8,049 nt of DNA, taken from NCBI GenBank assembly GCA_009780625.1, contig WQZR01000048.1:1-8049 (forward strand), in the 5' to 3' direction. The position numbers were made by a program, and so were the translations under genes. Below the pieces are notes generated by a model. The model was not told where the DNA came from and did not search any database. It saw nothing but the letters and a program-made list of their open reading frames with translations. Below are positions 5,423-8,049 of the stretch, one piece after another (position 1 is the stretch's first letter; each line of letters begins with the position of its first letter). This DNA comes from Bacillota bacterium. GTDB taxonomy: Bacteria; Bacillota; Clostridia; Christensenellales; UBA1242.

Positions 5423-6748
5423 ATGACAGAGAAAGACGTAGAACCAGAAGTTCTTATAAACAGAATCAATCACCCAAAAAATATTAGAAGAATAAATCTA
5501 ACAAAGAAACCATGCAAACAAAAATGGTATCCTCTTTTGATTGCAGACCTTATTGTTAAAATGACAATGAAAGGTTTGACTTTGAAAGTGACAAAAACAA
5601 ACATGGAAGAAATTGATGCAAGCAAAGAGCCATATCTTCATTTGCTTACGCACAACCAGTTTTTAGATTTCATCATAACTCAACAGATTTATAGAAACAA
5701 ACATATTCAATATGCCGTAAACATGGCAGACTTTGACAGATTGAAGGGCTTTCTTCTTCGACAAGCAGGTTGCTTTCCAGCAAGACGTGTTGTTGGCGGT
5801 GCACAGAACGTGAAGAACGTTATGCACATCATTCAAAAGAACAAAAGACCTGCGGGAATGTATCCTGAAATTAGATATTGCACATATGGAAAAACTCTAA
5901 CAATGCCAATCAATGCATATGGAAAGCTTGCAAAACTTCTTAAAGTTCCAGTTGTTTCTCAAATTATGCACGGAAACTATCTAGCATGTCCAGAGTGGAT
6001 GGAGCTTAAGTGGAAGAAGAAAGGAAACAACAAAGAAGTTCCAATTCACGCAAGAGTTACAAGAATTTTGACAAAAGAAGATGTTCAAACAAAATCTGTT
6101 GAAGAGCTTGATAAAATCATAAGAGACAGTCTTCAACATAACGAATATAAATATTGGCAAGAAACAGGCTTCAAAATCACAGACCCAAACAGAGCACATG
6201 GAATTCACAGAGTTTTGTATAGATGCCCACACTGCAAAGTGGACTTCAAAACAACAAGCATTCTTTCAACGTTGACTTGCACAGCGTGCGGCGTGGCGTA
6301 TGAACTAGGCGTTGACGGTTTCCTTAGATGCACAACAGGGCAGAAGACAATCTTTAGTCAAGTTCCAGATTGGGCAGAATGGCAAAGAGAAGAAGTGAGA
6401 AAAGAAATTGTTGCTGGAACATATTTCTTCGAAGAAGAAATGGAAGCAGCGAGCCTTGTTCACCCACATAAATTTAGAAGAATTGGAAAGGTGAAGTTCA
6501 GACACGACATGAACGGCATTCGAGTTGAAGGGCATTATAGAGGAAAAGACTATGTGTTGACTCGAGCTCCACACGAAATGTATACATTGATTGTTTCATA
6601 TTTCACACTTGGTGCAAAAAAGAATCACATCATTGAATTTTGCACACCAGACGACTCATTCAACTTCATTCCAAAGAACGAACAAGTTGAGCAAAAACTT
6701 TGCTTCGCTGTTGAAGAAATGTATAAGATTGCAACCAAACAAAAATAA
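5423..6748 (+). CDS. PlsC-like acyltransferase with zinc ribbon and C-terminal PH-like domain, copy 2
   Basis: A 441-residue paralog of the preceding gene with the same order of parts. The acyltransferase domain has H77-D82 in THNQFLD, GCFPARR (116-122) as the arginine motif, YPEIRY (147-152) where PlsC has FPEGTR, and LKVPVV (173-178). The zinc ribbon is C268-P-H-C271 and C286-T-A-C289. WQREEVRKEI is retained, and the C-terminal end again looks PH-like, finishing in a helix (FAVEEMYKIATK). The first catalytic motif is intact. The third keeps only the glutamate and differs from copy 1, so the two copies may have different acceptors, or one may be a partner subunit. The N-terminus is about 11 residues longer than in copy 1. 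It is translated from its own ribosome site and ends before a hairpin terminator. I do not recognise a named gene. Confidence 0.75.
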   Translation: MTEKDVEPEVLINRINHPKNIRRINLTKKPCKQKWYPLLIADLIVKMTMKGLTLKVTKTNMEEIDASKEPYLHLLTHNQFLDFIITQQIYRNKHIQYAVNMADFDRLKGFLLRQAGCFPARRVVGGAQNVKNVMHIIQKNKRPAGMYPEIRYCTYGKTLTMPINAYGKLAKLLKVPVVSQIMHGNYLACPEWMELKWKKKGNNKEVPIHARVTRILTKEDVQTKSVEELDKIIRDSLQHNEYKYWQETGFKITDPNRAHGIHRVLYRCPHCKVDFKTTSILSTLTCTACGVAYELGVDGFLRCTTGQKTIFSQVPDWAEWQREEVRKEIVAGTYFFEEEMEAASLVHPHKFRRIGKVKFRHDMNGIRVEGHYRGKDYVLTRAPHEMYTLIVSYFTLGAKKNHIIEFCTPDDSFNFIPKNEQVEQKLCFAVEEMYKIATKQK

Positions 6749-6750
6749 GA

Positions 6751-6780
6751 GTAGGGGTCGACCGATGGGCGACCCTTTTT
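6751..6780 (+). terminator. Terminator made from a GTAGGGGTCG palindrome
   Basis: GGGTCG (6755-6760) pairs with CGACCC (6770-6775), extended outward by a G-T wobble and an A-T pair, followed by TTTTT. Two C-G pairs can form inside the loop. It closes the acyltransferase operon. Its 5' arm GTAGGGGTCG and 3' arm CGACCC match, in reverse complement, one hairpin of the repeat inside uvrC (7366-7391), so it appears to be a recruited repeat unit. Confidence 0.88.
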
Positions 6781-6791
6781 AATTTTTAGGG

Positions 6792-6797
6792 TATAAT
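6792..6797 (+). promoter_or_regulatory. -10 box TATAAT of uvrC
   Basis: A perfect TATAAT ends 7 nt before the ATG at 6805, placing the transcription start at about 6804. The uvrC message would be leaderless. No Shine-Dalgarno site is present, and the -35 position falls in the preceding terminator without resembling TTGACA. Confidence 0.7.
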
Positions 6798-6804
6798 TAA
6801 AATA

Positions 6805-8049
6805 ATGGAAAAACTGCTAGAAAAAGCAAAAGCCCTGCCAAAAACCGCAGGGGTCTACATAATGAAAGGCATAAGCGCCGAAGTTTTGTATGTGGGTAAG
6901 GCAAAGAATCTTTCAGGCCGTGTTCAAAGTTATTTTAATAACTCGCAAAAGAATCTAAAAACAAAGACACTTGTTGAAAACATAAAAGACTTTGAATATA
7001 TTCTAACCAACAACGAACTTGATGCATTTGCTCTAGAAATAAATCTTATTCAAAAACATAACCCGTTCTATAACATTCTGCTTAAAGACGGCAAGGCATA
7101 CCCATATATAAAAATTGATTATTCCAAACCTTTCCCTAGACTTGAAATAGTCAGAAAAGCAAAGCAAGACAAGGCTAAATATTTTGGTCCATATTTTCAA
7201 GGGCAATCGGTAAGTCTAATCATGGACGCAGTAAACTCTGCATTCAAAATCAGACGCTGCAAACTTAATCTAACTAAACAAAAAAAGAACCACCGCCCGT
7301 GCATAAATTTCGATATCGGAAACTGTATGGCACCATGTGTAGGGGCTGCACATCTTTGCAGCCCAGGGTCGCATAGTGATGCGACCCCTACGGTTTACAA
7401 CAACGAACTTAAAAAAGTTGAAGCATTTTTGCGCGGAAATTTTTCGGGTGTAAAGAAGGCTCTTGAAGAGAAAATGCAGCAGTTTTCAGACCAACAAAAC
7501 TTCGAAGAAGCTATGAAAATCAGAGACCAACTCGAGGCAATTGAAACCCTAAAAGAGCACGCAGTTTTGATTTCTGCCAAAGGTGAAGACATCGATGCGT
7601 GGGCTGTTGTAACCAACGAAAGAACCGCATTTTGCCTTATGACAATACGTGACGGAAAAGCAATTGGAAGCAAAGTTTTTACAGAAAAATTTGAGCTTTC
7701 AGACGACGAAAAAGCGACCTACATTGCATCGTTCTACGAACAGGCTGGAATTGTTGCAGAAAGCGTTTTGGTTGATTTTGAGCCATCTGCAGCCTTCATA
7801 GAGTATGTTTCAAAGGTCAAAGGTCAAAAGGTTGAAGTGTCTAATCCCAAGATCGGGAAGAAATTCACCATCATAAAAACCGCAAAAAAGAACGCTTTAG
7901 AGTACCTAGAAAAGAACAAAGAATATGACGAAAGAAAAGAAAGATTAACCACAGAAGCGATGCAGGAACTTCAGAAAGTTTTGGGCTTAAAACAACTTCC
8001 AATGCGTATCGAATGCTTCGATAACTCGCATATTGGCGGCACAAGCACA
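6805..8049 (+). CDS. uvrC: UvrABC excinuclease subunit C (3' end outside window)
   Basis: An open frame of 415 codons runs off the window. UvrC makes both incisions around a lesion in nucleotide excision repair. The GIY-YIG domain is at the N-terminus, with GVY (16-18), YVG (29-31), R39, E78 and N90, the catalytic set known from Thermotoga UvrC. Four cysteines, C152, C166, C174 and C178, have the spacing of the iron-sulphur ligands described for E. coli UvrC. A UVR motif for UvrB contact lies at about 220-247. The RNase H-like nuclease begins near the end, with the first catalytic Asp at D406 in IECFDNSH. The oddity is residues 181-196, coded by a 53-bp palindromic repeat just after C178-V-G; the frame stays open and the protein continues normally. 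Transcription is probably from its own leaderless promoter. Confidence 0.96.
   Translation, partial: MEKLLEKAKALPKTAGVYIMKGISAEVLYVGKAKNLSGRVQSYFNNSQKNLKTKTLVENIKDFEYILTNNELDAFALEINLIQKHNPFYNILLKDGKAYPYIKIDYSKPFPRLEIVRKAKQDKAKYFGPYFQGQSVSLIMDAVNSAFKIRRCKLNLTKQKKNHRPCINFDIGNCMAPCVGAAHLCSPGSHSDATPTVYNNELKKVEAFLRGNFSGVKKALEEKMQQFSDQQNFEEAMKIRDQLEAIETLKEHAVLISAKGEDIDAWAVVTNERTAFCLMTIRDGKAIGSKVFTEKFELSDDEKATYIASFYEQAGIVAESVLVDFEPSAAFIEYVSKVKGQKVEVSNPKIGKKFTIIKTAKKNALEYLEKNKEYDERKERLTTEAMQELQKVLGLKQLPMRIECFDNSHIGGTST
7339..7391. repeat. 53-bp double-hairpin repeat inserted in frame in uvrC
   Basis: The ends are inverted copies, GTAGGGG (7339-7345) and CCCCTAC (7385-7391). Inside are two hairpins: GGGCTGCA/TGCAGCCC (7343-7350 with 7357-7364, loop CATCTT) and GGGTCGCAT/ATGCGACCC (7366-7374 with 7379-7387, loop AGTG). 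It resembles miniature palindromic repeats normally found between genes in Clostridia. On the coding strand only the frame in use is free of stop codons. Removing 54 bp (7339-7392) restores a continuous frame. Confidence 0.85.

Noticed and set aside
7809..7826. Short tandem CAAAGGT repeat in uvrC
   Set aside because: Only two copies within normal coding sequence (SKVKGQKVE); this is expected by chance in Lys/Gly-rich sequence.

Overview
The window is AT-rich bacterial DNA in the standard genetic code: tryptophans read as TGG, and all seven visible stop codons are TAA. Clear Shine-Dalgarno sites inside operons, a classical lipobox lipoprotein, simple hairpin-plus-U terminators and GTAGGGG-type palindromic repeats fit an uncultured low-GC Bacillota (Clostridia-like) lineage. 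That placement is an inference. No rRNA, tRNA, CRISPR array, transposase or phage structural gene is visible.

Layout from left to right. (1) The C-terminal part of rmuC (2-868), then, 10 nt later behind an AAGGAG site, a lipoprotein with a natural Gly/Ser linker and a possible beta-propeller body (879-2201), closed by a strong terminator. (2) A regulatory island: an imperfect dyad, then two operators with an identical 15-bp core in front of a 73-residue Cro/C1-type repressor (2369-2590). (3) A Nudix hydrolase (2634-3071) that converges on, and overlaps by 17 bp, a minus-strand zinc-dependent phospholipase C-like gene (3055-4002). (4) A divergent promoter region with a 21-bp imperfect palindrome, then a two-gene operon of diverged paralogs (4125-5402 and 5423-6748). 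Each paralog joins a PlsC-like acyltransferase domain to a CxxC...CxxC zinc ribbon and a C-terminal domain that looks PH-like. (5) A terminator built from a GTAGGGGTCG palindrome, then uvrC (6805 to the window end, incomplete).

Themes. rmuC and uvrC are DNA maintenance genes at the edges. The centre has a lipid theme: a phospholipase C-like enzyme is divergently paired with two acyltransferase-like proteins, which suggests, without proof, membrane lipid turnover or remodelling under shared control.

The two most unusual points are these. First, uvrC carries a 53-bp double-hairpin repeat in frame, just after its fourth iron-sulphur-type cysteine, adding a short peptide to the protein. One arm of the same repeat family forms the terminator just upstream of uvrC. 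Second, genes that begin a transcript have a -10 box so close to the ATG that the mRNA should be leaderless or nearly so, while the two genes inside operons have ordinary Shine-Dalgarno sites.
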